Assembly: GCF_014633365.1 (NCBI RefSeq)
Contig: NC_068346.1
Coordinates: 18,993,030-19,057,029 of the forward strand
Direction of reading: 5' to 3'
From: Diospyros lotus
Lineage: Eukaryota > Streptophyta > Magnoliopsida > Ericales > Ebenaceae
Length of the DNA stretch: 64,000 bases
Positions 46,341 through 54,768 of the stretch are shown here, in pieces; within the stretch, counting starts at the first letter, position 1; each line of letters begins with the position of its first letter. The notes under the pieces were generated by a model. It worked only from the letters and a program-made list of their open reading frames with translations, was not told the DNA's origin and made no database searches. The translations under genes were made by a program, and so were the position numbers.

Positions 46341-46984
46341 TGTAACATCCCACATCGAGCGATAGGAAGGACCATAACAACTTATCCTAATGGGCCTACA
46401 CGAACTTCTTAGGGGGTCACCCATCCTTGAGCTTCCCCAACTCAAGGACGCTTAGCCCGGGAGTTATTTGCCAACATTCAGCCTAAAAAGTATCCAGCTG
46501 GTGTTGTTTCCTTCCTTACCTATCCTTGATATATACTACCATTCTTTGGGCTCTCTGGGTATTACATTTTCCCCACCTTAAGCACATGACGTCCTCATTA
46601 TGCGACCTTACAATCGGTCCTAGATCTCCCCCCTTTGCATGGCCAATGTGGGATTCGCCTAAGTGCCAGCACGCACCATTCCCTAGGGACTCGGCGTCCT
46701 CGCTGAGGTTTGCCCCCTCACCGCGCTCAGAGGCTCAGGGGTCGGCTCTGATACCACCTGTAACATCCCGCATCAAGCGATAGGATGGACCATAACAACT
46801 TATCCTAATGGGCCTACACGAACTTACTAGGGGATAACCCATCCTTGAGCTTTCCCAGCTCAAGCACTCTTAACCTGGGAGTTCTTTGCCAACATTCAGC
46901 CCAAAAGGTATCCAACTAGTGTTGTTTCCTTCCTTATTTATCCTAGATATATACTACCATTCTTTGGCCTCTCGGGATATTACA
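46341..46984 (-). mobile_element. Cassandra TRIM, left-arm complete copy
   Basis: LTRs at 46341-46566 and 46759-46984 (226 bp each) enclose 192 bp. The reverse complement of a primer site, GGCTCTGATACCA (46744-46756), complements initiator tRNA-Met, next to the element's 5' LTR. A purine tract (AAGGTGGGGAAAA in minus sense, 46567-46579) precedes its 3' LTR. 5S-like segments lie at about 46397-46467 and 46817-46885. Confidence 0.92.
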
Positions 46985-47200
46985 TTCTCCCCCCCTTGAG
47001 CACATGACGTCCTCGTCATGCGACCTTACAATCGGTCCCAGATCTCCCCCATTTGCATGACAGATATGGGATTCGCCTAAGGTGCCAACACGCGTGTAGG
47101 CACCTTAGGCGAATCCCACATCGACCATGCAAATAAGGGAGATTTGGGATCTGTTGTAAAGTCGCATAACGAGCACGTCATGTGCTTAGGGGGGGGAGAA
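46985..47200. repeat. Cassandra internal-region fragments, head to head
   Basis: 46985-47092 is a minus-sense and 47093-47200 a plus-sense copy of the 3' part of the internal region. Both carry GGCACCTTAGGCGAATCCC or its complement, close to the centre of symmetry. Each ends in a purine tract at the neighbouring LTR. Confidence 0.85.
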
Positions 47201-47839
47201 TGTAATACCCCAAAGCCTAGAGATGGGTAGTATATATCGAGGATAAGTAAGGAAGGAAACATCAGCTGGATACCTTTTGGGCTGAATATTGGGAAGGAAC
47301 TCCAAAGTTAAGCATGCTTGAGCTAGGGTAGCTCAAGGATGAGTGACCCCCTGGGAAGTTCGCGTAGGCCCATCAGGGTAAGTTGTTTCGGTTCTTCCTA
47401 TCGCTCGATACGGGATGTTACAGATGGTATTAGAGCCGACCCTCGAGCCTCTGAGTGTGGTGGTGGGGCAAACCTCAGCGAGGACGTTGAGTCACTAAGG
47501 GGGGTGTGTGTAGGCACCTTAGGCAAATCCCACATCGGCCATGCAAATAAGGGAGATCTGGGACCGGTTGTAAGGTCACATAACAAGAACGTCATGTGCT
47601 CAAAGGGGGAGAATGTAATACCCCGAGAGCCCAGAGATGGGTAGTATATATCGAGGATAAGTAAGAAAGGAAACAACACTAGCTGGATACTTTTTGGACT
47701 GAATGTTGGCAAGGAACTCCGAAGTTATGCGTGCTTGAGCTAGGGTAGCTCAAGGATGGGTGACCCCCTGAGAAGTTCGCGTAGGCCTATCAGGGTAAGT
47801 TATTCCGGTTCTTCCTATCGCTCAATACGGGATGTTACA
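47201..47839 (+). mobile_element. Cassandra TRIM, right-arm complete copy
   Basis: LTRs at 47201-47422 and 47614-47839 enclose 191 bp. The primer site TGGTATTAGAGCC (47425-47437) differs from the tRNA-Met consensus by one base. The purine tract AAAGGGGGAGAA (47602-47613) precedes the 3' LTR. Both LTRs carry the 5S-like domain. Confidence 0.93.
47713..47793 (+). ncRNA. 5S rRNA-derived domain in Cassandra LTR (not a 5S gene)
   Basis: GGAACTCCGAAGTTATGCGT, then GATGGGTGACCCCCTGAGAA and GTTCGCGT, follow the 5S rRNA order of A box, intermediate element and C box. The unit is truncated and fused to LTR sequence, and the A box reads GAAGTTATGC where 5S has GAAGTTAAGC. A similar domain is at about 47295-47367 in the other LTR, where GTTAAGC is kept but GATGAGTG replaces GATGGGTG. 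It may drive pol III transcription of the TRIM; whether these copies are active cannot be told. Confidence 0.8.
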
Positions 47840-49031
47840 GTTGGAAAGTCAAATTTTGGAAGAAAAAGTCGACTTCTACATCAACTTAGTTGATCTAGCC
47901 AAGAGTTTGTCATATAGAGTGGACTTTCACTCAAAATAGTCGACTTTTGAGACCTAGAAACAAAAACGAACGAATAGAATGCACTGTAAATCAACAATAT
48001 TTGCATTGTTATAATCTAACTAATAAAAATGTCATTCCTTGAAGGATTTTTGGAGTGAATCAAACCCCAAATGAACACCTCAACAAGACTTATTAAAATT
48101 CAATAAATTTTACAAAATGTTCACAACCAAAAAGAAAGACCCATTTTATCAAAAGAAATGATATTATAGCAATGGAGGAGAGCAAAGTGTGCTCAAAATG
48201 AAGAGAAATAATCAAGAACTTGCACATAAATGGAGAAAAGAATAGAACTTGCCTTTTTGATGGTAAGAGACCAAAGAGAAGAAGCTTTCCCTCAAATATG
48301 AAAATCCACTCTTGAAACTCCAAGCTAAGAGATGAAGAAAAAGATGATGGAGAAGAGGAAAGAGAGACTACCGAGAGCAAGAAATTGGAGAAAATGAGAA
48401 GAATAAAGCAAGAAGAAAAGAGAAGCATGGAGAAGGAGTGGGTAGCACGTCCAACTCTGACCACCCCTTGCTATTTGACCATCTTGACCCTCTACACAAC
48501 ACACACCCCACTTTAAAACATACATCTTTTGGACATTTCCCCCATTCCCTTTTCTTTTCTTTTTTATTAAATTTAATACAATATTTGCCATGGGCTCAAG
48601 CCCACTCAATAATCTAACCCATACTATTTAGGCCCAATGGATTTACTTTTCAAGTTGTCCCAACCTATTTTATTTAATTTTCAACCTCCACTTTTATTAG
48701 GCCTTTCAACACTTGGCCCAACTCATTTATTTCCATTTCTACACATTAGAAACTTCAACCTTTCAACTTTAATTTACACGCATATACTTTAAATATCCAA
48801 CCCACAATATTTCATAAATTTATTTTAAGAATTACACCTAAATTAATTTCCCATCACCTAGACTTTTAAATATAATATTCCTTTTCATTTACTTTTGACT
48901 CATGGGCCACATAAATTATTTTCACCCCTTTAATTTTTAAATAATGCCAATATATGAAATGCACCAAGGTTAAATAAAATAATTAAAATATCAACAATGA
49001 CATAGACCCAATAATGGGTCGTTATATTGTT

Positions 49032-49444
49032 TATTTTCGGTTGCATGTGATCTCGTGTGAACCAATTATTGTCGCTCAAACATAAAAATAAAATTTATTT
49101 GTCGAATAGAATCGTACATTGAGAACATTACAGAAACAAACCATTGAGGGCATAGGGCATTCTCGCACAAACACTCTAATATTTAAGTCAGTTTCTTAGA
49201 TATCACAAAAGAAAATGCATAACTGTTGAACTGATAATGAATGTCTTACCATTTTTAGAATAAGGGTTGCCTTATTTATAATTGAATTGGGAAATTTGTA
49301 ATAAACATCCATGATATTTTGATATTGACTATGATTTAGACTGTTGTAAATAATTCTTATTTTTATGCAATGGACAAAGGAAATTTTGAAGATAAATTTA
49401 CACATTTCCCATGATACCTCGCAAGAGGCATATCTGAAAGACTT
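49032..49444. other. spacer, no gene seen
   Basis: AT-rich sequence between the solo LTR target duplication and the next DNA element. Nothing can be recognised. Confidence 0.4.
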
Positions 49445-50320
49445 CTAGGAGGTTGTTTGGCCTAGCGTTTTTTTCAATAGCTTTTAAGTTATTTAACTTT
49501 TAAGTTAAAAGTTAGATAATGTTTAAGTTGATAATGTGTTTGGATATATATGCTTTTAAGCTATCAATTATTAGTTATGTGTTTGATTTGAAATAGCTAA
49601 TAAGTTATCAAAACTTGATAAAAAGATTAAAATAGACATGGTGTTAAATGATTTAAAATTTTATCAAAAATATATTAATACAATATTATTATATATATTA
49701 TATTTGTTATATATAATAATAATATATATTATTATGTATTATATATATACATATAACTGTGGTTATATATATTTATATAATATATACATACACACAACGA
49801 TTGGCGCAGGGGAGATGAGGGTGGGGATGGCGACGAGCAACTACGATTGGGGTGGAGGAGATGGAGGCAGCAGCGGTCCAGGCGATGGGGGCAGCAGTCA
49901 ATGGGGGCGATGGCAGATCTGCAAGAAGGAGCGGTGATGGCGCGACCCACAGTAAGGAGGCGGCTTCCGGCGGCCCAGATGGGTGACAGCGACAGATAAG
50001 GGGTGACGGCGCTGGGCGAACCGGAATGAAGATGAAATGGCAGAAAAGAGATGGGAGGAGAAGATGCAAAGAGACAAGTGTGTAAATATGTAAAATATTC
50101 GAAGACAAATTGGTACTTTAATCGGTCAACTTAGTAGCATTTTTTGTCAAAGCTGGGGGGTACCAGCTTTTGCTAAACGCCGCTATAGTAGCTTTTCGGT
50201 GATATAGCGTATAAGTTGATTATATATGTCAAACAGTTAACCATCAAACGCATCTTAGCGGATCAGCTGCACAAATCACTTATACGCGGTCAAACCACTA
50301 AGCCAAACAGCCTTTAGGTC
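49445..50320. mobile_element. GA-rich-core non-autonomous DNA element, copy 2
   Basis: The ends are inverted repeats: GGTTGTTTGGCCTAGCG at the left, and CACTAAGCCAAACAGCC at the right, whose complement is GGCTGTTTGGCTTAGTG. AT-rich arms (TAAGTTATCAAAACTTGATA, TATAGCGTATAAGTTG) flank a GGCGATGG/GGAGG-rich core at 49800-50040. It is the better copy of the family seen at 4655-5441. No transposase and no convincing target duplication. ORFs in the core arise from its composition. Confidence 0.6.
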
Positions 50321-51931
50321 TCTTGGAAGATGAGTTTACAAAGTTTGATTAATGAGACCCTTCTCCTGGCTGTCTCCTGGGCTCTTGTGACTCTTTTACT
50401 TTTATCCAACATCGTTTGTTTTGAACTTGTTTTTGATGGGTCTTTGGCTTATGAGCCTTGATCTATTGCGTATCAATAACACTTTTAATAATATTTTTAT
50501 GTATTTTATATTGAATGTTGTGAATCATTTATATATCCTTATATTAAGACTCCACCAACAAACAAAAATTGGACACATTATTGTATCCCCATGGCCGGAC
50601 GATAGAAGATGTCAACTTGCCGCCTTCTGATGTTAAATTCGCCAGCAATTTGCAAAACAGCATTTCAAAAACATATGAAAAGAATGAAAACAACAGGGCA
50701 TTAATTACCTTTGTCTTGTAACATTGGGGGCATCAAATTTGCAACTATTTTAACAAAGGGTAATTGTCGGCATGGTAACTTGTGGCGTCAAATGCAAAGA
50801 TCCATCCACTCAAATGACATTGAAACTTAGGGACTTGTGAATTTAATAACAATGCAGAGCTTACATGCGACATTGTTCCACCAGCATAATATCCAAATTC
50901 AAAAGTGTGATATAGAAATAAGGAGGTTAGGGTATTCATAAATGTTCTCTTACTCGTGTCGATGCGATTATGTAAGGGGGCGGGGGTCATGTCTCCATCT
51001 GATGTTGCCCGCATCAAGCAAACGTTATATTACTTTATGTGAATTATATAATAATTTTATTAGTATAATAACGAAGGTGTAGCACAAAAATAAGAGAGAG
51101 TGTAACACATAAAAGTAGAATATAAAACTAAAACATATATATAATAAAACTAACAAAGTGTATACCTAAAGATACCTTTAAGATTGCCCGCTACATTAAC
51201 AATGTAGATGCAAATGAAATGAAGGAATTTGAATTTGGGTTGGTTTGACCGCATCTTAGGAGACTGTGAAGGGCGGCGTGCCCAAACGGTTCCATTTCCC
51301 ACACTCCTCCCCTTTTAAATTACAAATAAACATAAAAGAAGGGAGAAAAGCTCTCTCTCTCTCTCTCATGACTTTATGGTCAAATGAATGCTGCTGTTAC
51401 CTAGACTAGATGACCTATTATTTCTCTCTTTGTTTCCCCTAAGATCTCATTTTCGGATTTTAGTGGAAAAATGTTGCAAATGAGACCTTAGTAAAATATA
51501 AGAATTTTTACGTGAGTTTTAGATGGAATAAAGTATTTTTCGGCCCTTTTTAATTACATATTTATCAAAGGCTGGTTAGATGTTATGTTGTGAAAATAAT
51601 ATTTAATAATTAAGTATGATATGGTATTTATTAATGTTAAAAAATATATACTAAATTCGAGTGTTATTGCTATAAACCGTTTTGCTTTTCAAAAAATTAG
51701 GGGGTCCTTTATTTTTGCTTTTATGCAGTTGGTGGTTTAAAAGCAAATATGTTCACTACAAACACTGTTATTATAAAATATTTTAAAAAATATTATATTA
51801 TAAAAATATAATACTACCAAACAAATCCTAAAATTGGAGGGATGGATGGGTGTTTGAAAAGTAGTGGTTGACCCATTCAATTACTAATTCACTGGTTGAA
51901 TTAGTAGTTTAAAAGCTTATTTTATAAAATA
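50321..51931. other. intergenic, no gene recognised
   Basis: Low-coding-potential sequence. A 90-codon minus-strand ORF at 50745-51017 has no motif I recognise. A CT microsatellite lies at 51352-51366. Much of 51440-51830 is AT-rich. Confidence 0.4.
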
Positions 51932-52264
51932 TAGAGTAAATTATATGAAATTTCTTTACATTTTTGATTCCATCAAAAACTCTCCCACACTTTTTAAATA
52001 TTGTAAAAGTCATTAGCTGTTATTATTATATAGAATTTTGTATAATCTGTTTAGTTTACCAATGTAAAATTTTATATTTCGTTGATATATAGAATTTTGT
52101 ATTTTTTTATATAAATTATTACACAAAATTCTGTATAATAATAACGGATGGTGGATGATTGCAATATTTTAAAAATATAAGGGGGTCTTTTAGTGCAATA
52201 AAAAATACAAGGGATAAGTTGTGCATGAATCTAAGAACAAAGGGGTTTCACATAATTTACTCTA
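51932..52264. mobile_element. foldback MITE
   Basis: Left end TAGAGTAAATTATATGAAA and right end, complemented, TAGAGTAAATTATGTGAAA form a 19-bp terminal inverted repeat with one mismatch; TA borders could be a mariner/Stowaway-type duplication. Inside, GTTATTATTATATAGAATTT (about 52018-52038) pairs with AAATTCTGTATAATAATAAC (about 52126-52145), so most of the 333 bp can fold back. No coding capacity. Confidence 0.75.
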
Positions 52265-52930
52265 AAATATATAAGAATTAACAAATTTAAAAGTGTAACA
52301 AACTAAACTAACATGTGTCAAATTTTATGATGATAATACATTTTAAAAAGGGTTTGATGTAATAACCCATTCACATTACATTATGTGAGTTTTAAAATTA
52401 ATTTAATTAATTTTTTATTTTTTAAAACTAATTTTGATGGTTCTTTAAATTAAATAACAAAAATTTAACGGGTGTTTCATTGAATTATTAATGCACATAA
52501 AATAGTGAGTAGAATTACTTCTAAAGATAAAATATATATTTAATGTACTTTATTTTTAAATAAAATATAATAATTGCATTTTATTTTTAACATACAAACA
52601 TTTTATTAATTGATAATAAATATATTATACTTTAAAATATTTTACCAACTGATAAAAACATTTAAGTGTTAAAAATAATTTATAATTAAGAATAAAATAT
52701 ATTAAATACACTATAACAACTAACCTAAATTTGCTATCCCTAAAGATAACCTTAAAGCCCAATAGCATATTACAAGAAGCAATTAACATATATAATTCAA
52801 GTCATGCAGTTTAACTACTAAGTTAAGAATACGCAATTAAGGGAGATATATTCTAATAATATTCAATTACATGTTTTAATTTAATTTAGTTAAAATATAT
52901 TAATTAAAAATACATTAAATATAACGGTCG
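52265..52930. other. AT-rich region upstream of TAS3, nothing recognised
   Basis: Very AT-rich sequence with no gene or clean repeat ends. It borders the TAS3 promoter. Confidence 0.4.
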
Positions 52931-52950
52931 GCCAGGTGAATGAAAAGGGT

Positions 52951-53037
52951 TGACGTCAGACAGTCTTTCTGGGCCTTTTGGACCTGTCGCTGTCAGGTCT
53001 ATCTGGGCAGCCCACTGCCTCTCCTCCTCCTTATAAG
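52951..53037 (+). promoter_or_regulatory. TAS3 core promoter: TGACGTCA element and TATA box
   Basis: TGACGTCA at 52951-52958 is a perfect palindromic bZIP-type (ACGT-core) site. TTATAAG at 53031-53037 is the probable TATA box, placing transcription start near 53060. The region is much less AT-rich than its surroundings and is followed by a CT-rich leader (53050-53110) typical of plant 5' leaders. Function of the ACGT site is inferred only from its sequence. Confidence 0.6.
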
Positions 53038-53133
53038 CCCACCCAGCTGCCTCTCTTTCTTCGTCCATTCTCTCTCGCTCGCTCTTTCTCTCTCTCTCTC
53101 TCTCTCTCTCCTTTCTGCTCGTTTTTTCTTCTC

Positions 53134-53553
53134 ATGGGGGAGAGAGAAAATCTCTCAGACCAGAATCCAGGACAGAAATTTCATCAAGGTATGAAGAAGC
53201 TCTGCATTTCTGAAACTACTTGAATACATTCATCCATATACATATACATATATATATATATATGAACACACTGACACACACATGTATCAGTACTTTCTTT
53301 GTAATGTCTGCCTTCCATTGATGGCATATTCTTCAACTTCTTCCCTTTCCAAACACTCTCCGAAACTCTGCATATATATATATATATATTCAATTCACCC
53401 ACCTGCATGCTCTAATTACCATGCCTTCCTCGTTATATATATATATATGGTGCAGATGATGATGAGGTCGGAGTGATCTACGGAATGAAGAATCATAGCC
53501 CCAGCCGCTGCCGCCGCCGCCGTGAAGGGATGAGAATGGTGGTGGCATATTAG
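53134..53553 (+). CDS. short ORF in TAS3, spliced, 50 codons
   Basis: Exon 1 part 53134-53188 and exon 2 part 53456-53553 join in frame: MGERENLSDQNPGQKFHQ, a split Asp codon, then DDEVGVIYGMKNHSPS and an Arg-rich end closing MRMVVAY. The TAG stop (53551-53553) is 9 nt before the 5' miR390 site. Without splicing the first part runs into the intron and the second part starts only at ATG 53485 (22 codons). A short ORF ending just before the 5' miR390 site is known in TAS3 RNAs, where ribosomes stall against the bound AGO7-miR390 complex. The peptide itself probably has no conserved function; this is inference. Confidence 0.7.
53189..53455 (+). other. predicted TAS3 intron
   Basis: The donor reads CAAG/GTATGA and the acceptor GGTGCAG/ATGATG. 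The 267-bp interval is AT-rich with TA and CA microsatellites (53250-53282, 53371-53390, 53434-53447) and a T-rich stretch, all usual for plant introns. Joining the exons keeps the ORF open across 50 codons. Confidence 0.65.
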
Positions 53554-53562
53554 TGCTAGAGT

Positions 53563-53583
53563 GGCGCTATCCTATCTGAGCTT
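53563..53583 (+). promoter_or_regulatory. 5' miR390 site of TAS3 (non-cleavable type)
   Basis: The 21 nt pair with miR390 at positions 1-8 and 12-21 but mismatch at 9-11 (target bases TAT at 53573-53575 instead of CTC). Central mismatches block slicing while allowing AGO7 binding, the classic arrangement of the TAS3 5' site. Confidence 0.92.
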
Positions 53584-53662
53584 GCCGGAATAATATTCAA
53601 CCTCTCCTTCTTCATTCTGGTTTTTTGACTTGTTGCCTTTTCATTTTTCTGTGTGTTTCGTC

Positions 53663-53683
53663 TTCTTGACCTTGTAAGACCTT
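53663..53683 (+). ncRNA. tasiARF unit 1
   Basis: Begins TTCTTGACCTTGTAAGACC and ends TT, the conserved tasiARF sequence. It is immediately followed by the second unit with no spacer. Predicted targets are ARF2/3/4-type mRNAs. Confidence 0.95.
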
Positions 53684-53704
53684 TTCTTGACCTTGTAAGA
53701 CCGG
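53684..53704 (+). ncRNA. tasiARF unit 2
   Basis: Begins TTCTTGACCTTGTAAGACC, then GG. Its last base is 85 nt before the predicted cleavage point at 53789/53790, that is 4 x 21 + 1, so it is within one nucleotide of the DCL4 register. Confidence 0.95.
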
Positions 53705-53778
53705 TTGTTCGTCTTGTCGGAAACCGTTTGCCGGGACTCGCCGACGTCAGATCCGACCACCGTCTTTCTTCTCCTTCC

Positions 53779-53799
53779 TTGTCTATCCCTCCTGAGCTA
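53779..53799 (+). promoter_or_regulatory. 3' miR390 site of TAS3 (cleavable type)
   Basis: CTATCCCTCCTGAGCT pairs without a gap to miR390 positions 2-17, including the central positions 9-11; mismatches lie at position 1 and near the 3' end (18-21). Slicing would fall between 53789 and 53790 and set the phase for siRNAs made from the 5' fragment. Confidence 0.93.
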
Positions 53800-53870
53800 T
53801 TCAAATCGTCCAATTTGCGCCTTCAACTTCACGATCCACCAGCGAAGATCATGGAAAGTTAATTAGTGAA

Positions 53871-54254
53871 TATATGGTTTATAGTAATTAATTATATATA
53901 ATATTATATGCTTCGTGTACTGTAATTAAAGTAATTGATTAATGTCCGTGAATTAATTAATTGTTAATTAGAACTCTTTGCAGTACTGGAACTGATTATA
54001 ATTAATAATTCTTTGTTGATTGATTGATTGATTTCCGTTTGTGTTAATTTGTGGGTGTGTTTGTTTCGCCATATATATACATATATCGTTTTCGTGATGA
54101 TGATGAGAGTTTGTATTGTTTGTGTGGGCATGCAGCCACGTGGGTTAGGCTTCCATTGTTTTACATGTCGCTGGCTGATGAGAAATTGAGCAGTGAGGCT
54201 GTAAATATTCTCGCACATCTCTGTCTCCCCTCTCTCTATACACACACCCACACC

Positions 54255-54288
<34 letters not shown>

Positions 54289-54768
54289 AATACGCAGAGT
54301 TATCATGTTTGTGGGCCGTAGAAGAAAGAGTTCAGAAGTTCTCATGATATCATTTGTTTTTTTCTTGAAAAAAGAAAAGTAAAATTGGGGGTCAAGAAAT
54401 CTAGATTAGATTGATACTTACACACGCCTCACTTCTAAGATTAGATATATTAAATATAATTTGAGCTAAAAGTTTGTCAAATTTAATGTATTATTTAATA
54501 TAATCTTAATAATACTTGCTAAGTTTTAATACTAACATCATTCATCTCCATCTTTCAAACTTGGATCACTGTAACAAAGATAAGATAAGGGTTAAAACAA
54601 ACTTGAATTCAAATCAGCATTTAAAACTATTATATTATTATGATTATTAGTTTTTTTTATAAAAAATTGAAATATATATATATATATTATATCTTTACCT
54701 CTTTTTTGGGTGGTAAAAAGATAATTTGATTTCTTTACCAAAATAGCATGACAATTTTAGATTCAATA
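53871..54768. other. AT-rich downstream region with microsatellites
   Basis: TAS3 3' tail, intergenic sequence, and a CA/TA compound microsatellite at 54239-54289. (TA)n also at 54673-54689. No further gene can be recognised. Confidence 0.4.

Larger units (their letters stand above)
46341..47839. mobile_element. palindromic double Cassandra TRIM insertion
   Basis: Two arms in opposite orientation meet at ACACGCGTGT (centre 47092/47093). Each arm reads, outward from the centre: part of the internal region, LTR, full internal region, LTR. The whole 1499-bp block is flanked by GTTGG at 46336-46340 and 47840-47844, so it has one target duplication. LTRs are 222-226 bp and internal regions 191-192 bp. 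Cassandra is the TRIM family whose LTRs contain 5S rRNA-derived sequence with pol III promoter boxes, which is what I see here. No coding capacity. Confidence 0.92.
45023..49026 (-). mobile_element. solo LTR (Ty3/gypsy type) hosting the Cassandra insertion
   Basis: TGTAAGAGCCCAC...GGGTCGTTATA flanked by TTGTT at 45018-45022 and 49027-49031, an exact 5-bp duplication. Minus the Cassandra block it is about 2.5 kb. On the minus strand it starts TATAACGACCCATTATTGGG, like the solo LTR at 22929. Blocks such as GAGCCACGGGGCTCATC (45384-45400) match the paired GAGC/GCTC block of Tekay/Del-type LTRs. AAGTCGACTT-like words surround the Cassandra site (46300-46340 and 47840-47960). Confidence 0.88.
53060..53870 (+). 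ncRNA. TAS3: TAS3 trans-acting siRNA precursor
   Basis: Two tandem 21-nt tasiARF units (53663-53683 and 53684-53704) lie between two miR390 sites (53563-53583 and 53779-53799), the diagnostic order of TAS3. In known plants miR390-AGO7 binds both sites, cleaves the 3' one, RDR6/SGS3 make dsRNA, and DCL4 cuts 21-nt siRNAs; tasiARFs then repress ARF2, ARF3 and ARF4, affecting leaf polarity and phase change. A single intron (about 53189-53455; GT at 53189, AG at 53454) is supported because splicing opens a 50-codon ORF. The 5' end is inferred from the TATA box; the 3' end is not defined. This is the only confident host gene here, and all key sites look intact. Confidence 0.95.

Noticed and set aside
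46397..47793. 5S rRNA genes
   Set aside because: The matches are partial, embedded in 222-226-bp repeats with TG...CA ends, primer sites and PPTs, so they are Cassandra LTRs rather than 5S genes.
49773..50108. Minus-strand Pro/Ser-rich ORFs in the GA-rich core
   Set aside because: Composition artefacts of a purine-rich element core; the related copy at 4995-5220 does not preserve the frame.
50745..51017. 90-codon minus-strand ORF as a gene
   Set aside because: No recognisable motif, no promoter or splice context, and length expected by chance in this amount of sequence.
52940..53223. Long overlapping plus-strand ORFs over the CT-rich leader as protein genes
   Set aside because: They are produced by the CT microsatellite in the TAS3 leader and run past the predicted splice donor.
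53653..53862. 69-codon ORF across the tasiARF region
   Set aside because: It reads through both tasiARFs and the 3' miR390 site; the repeated peptide comes from the tandem siRNA units, so the function is RNA, not protein.
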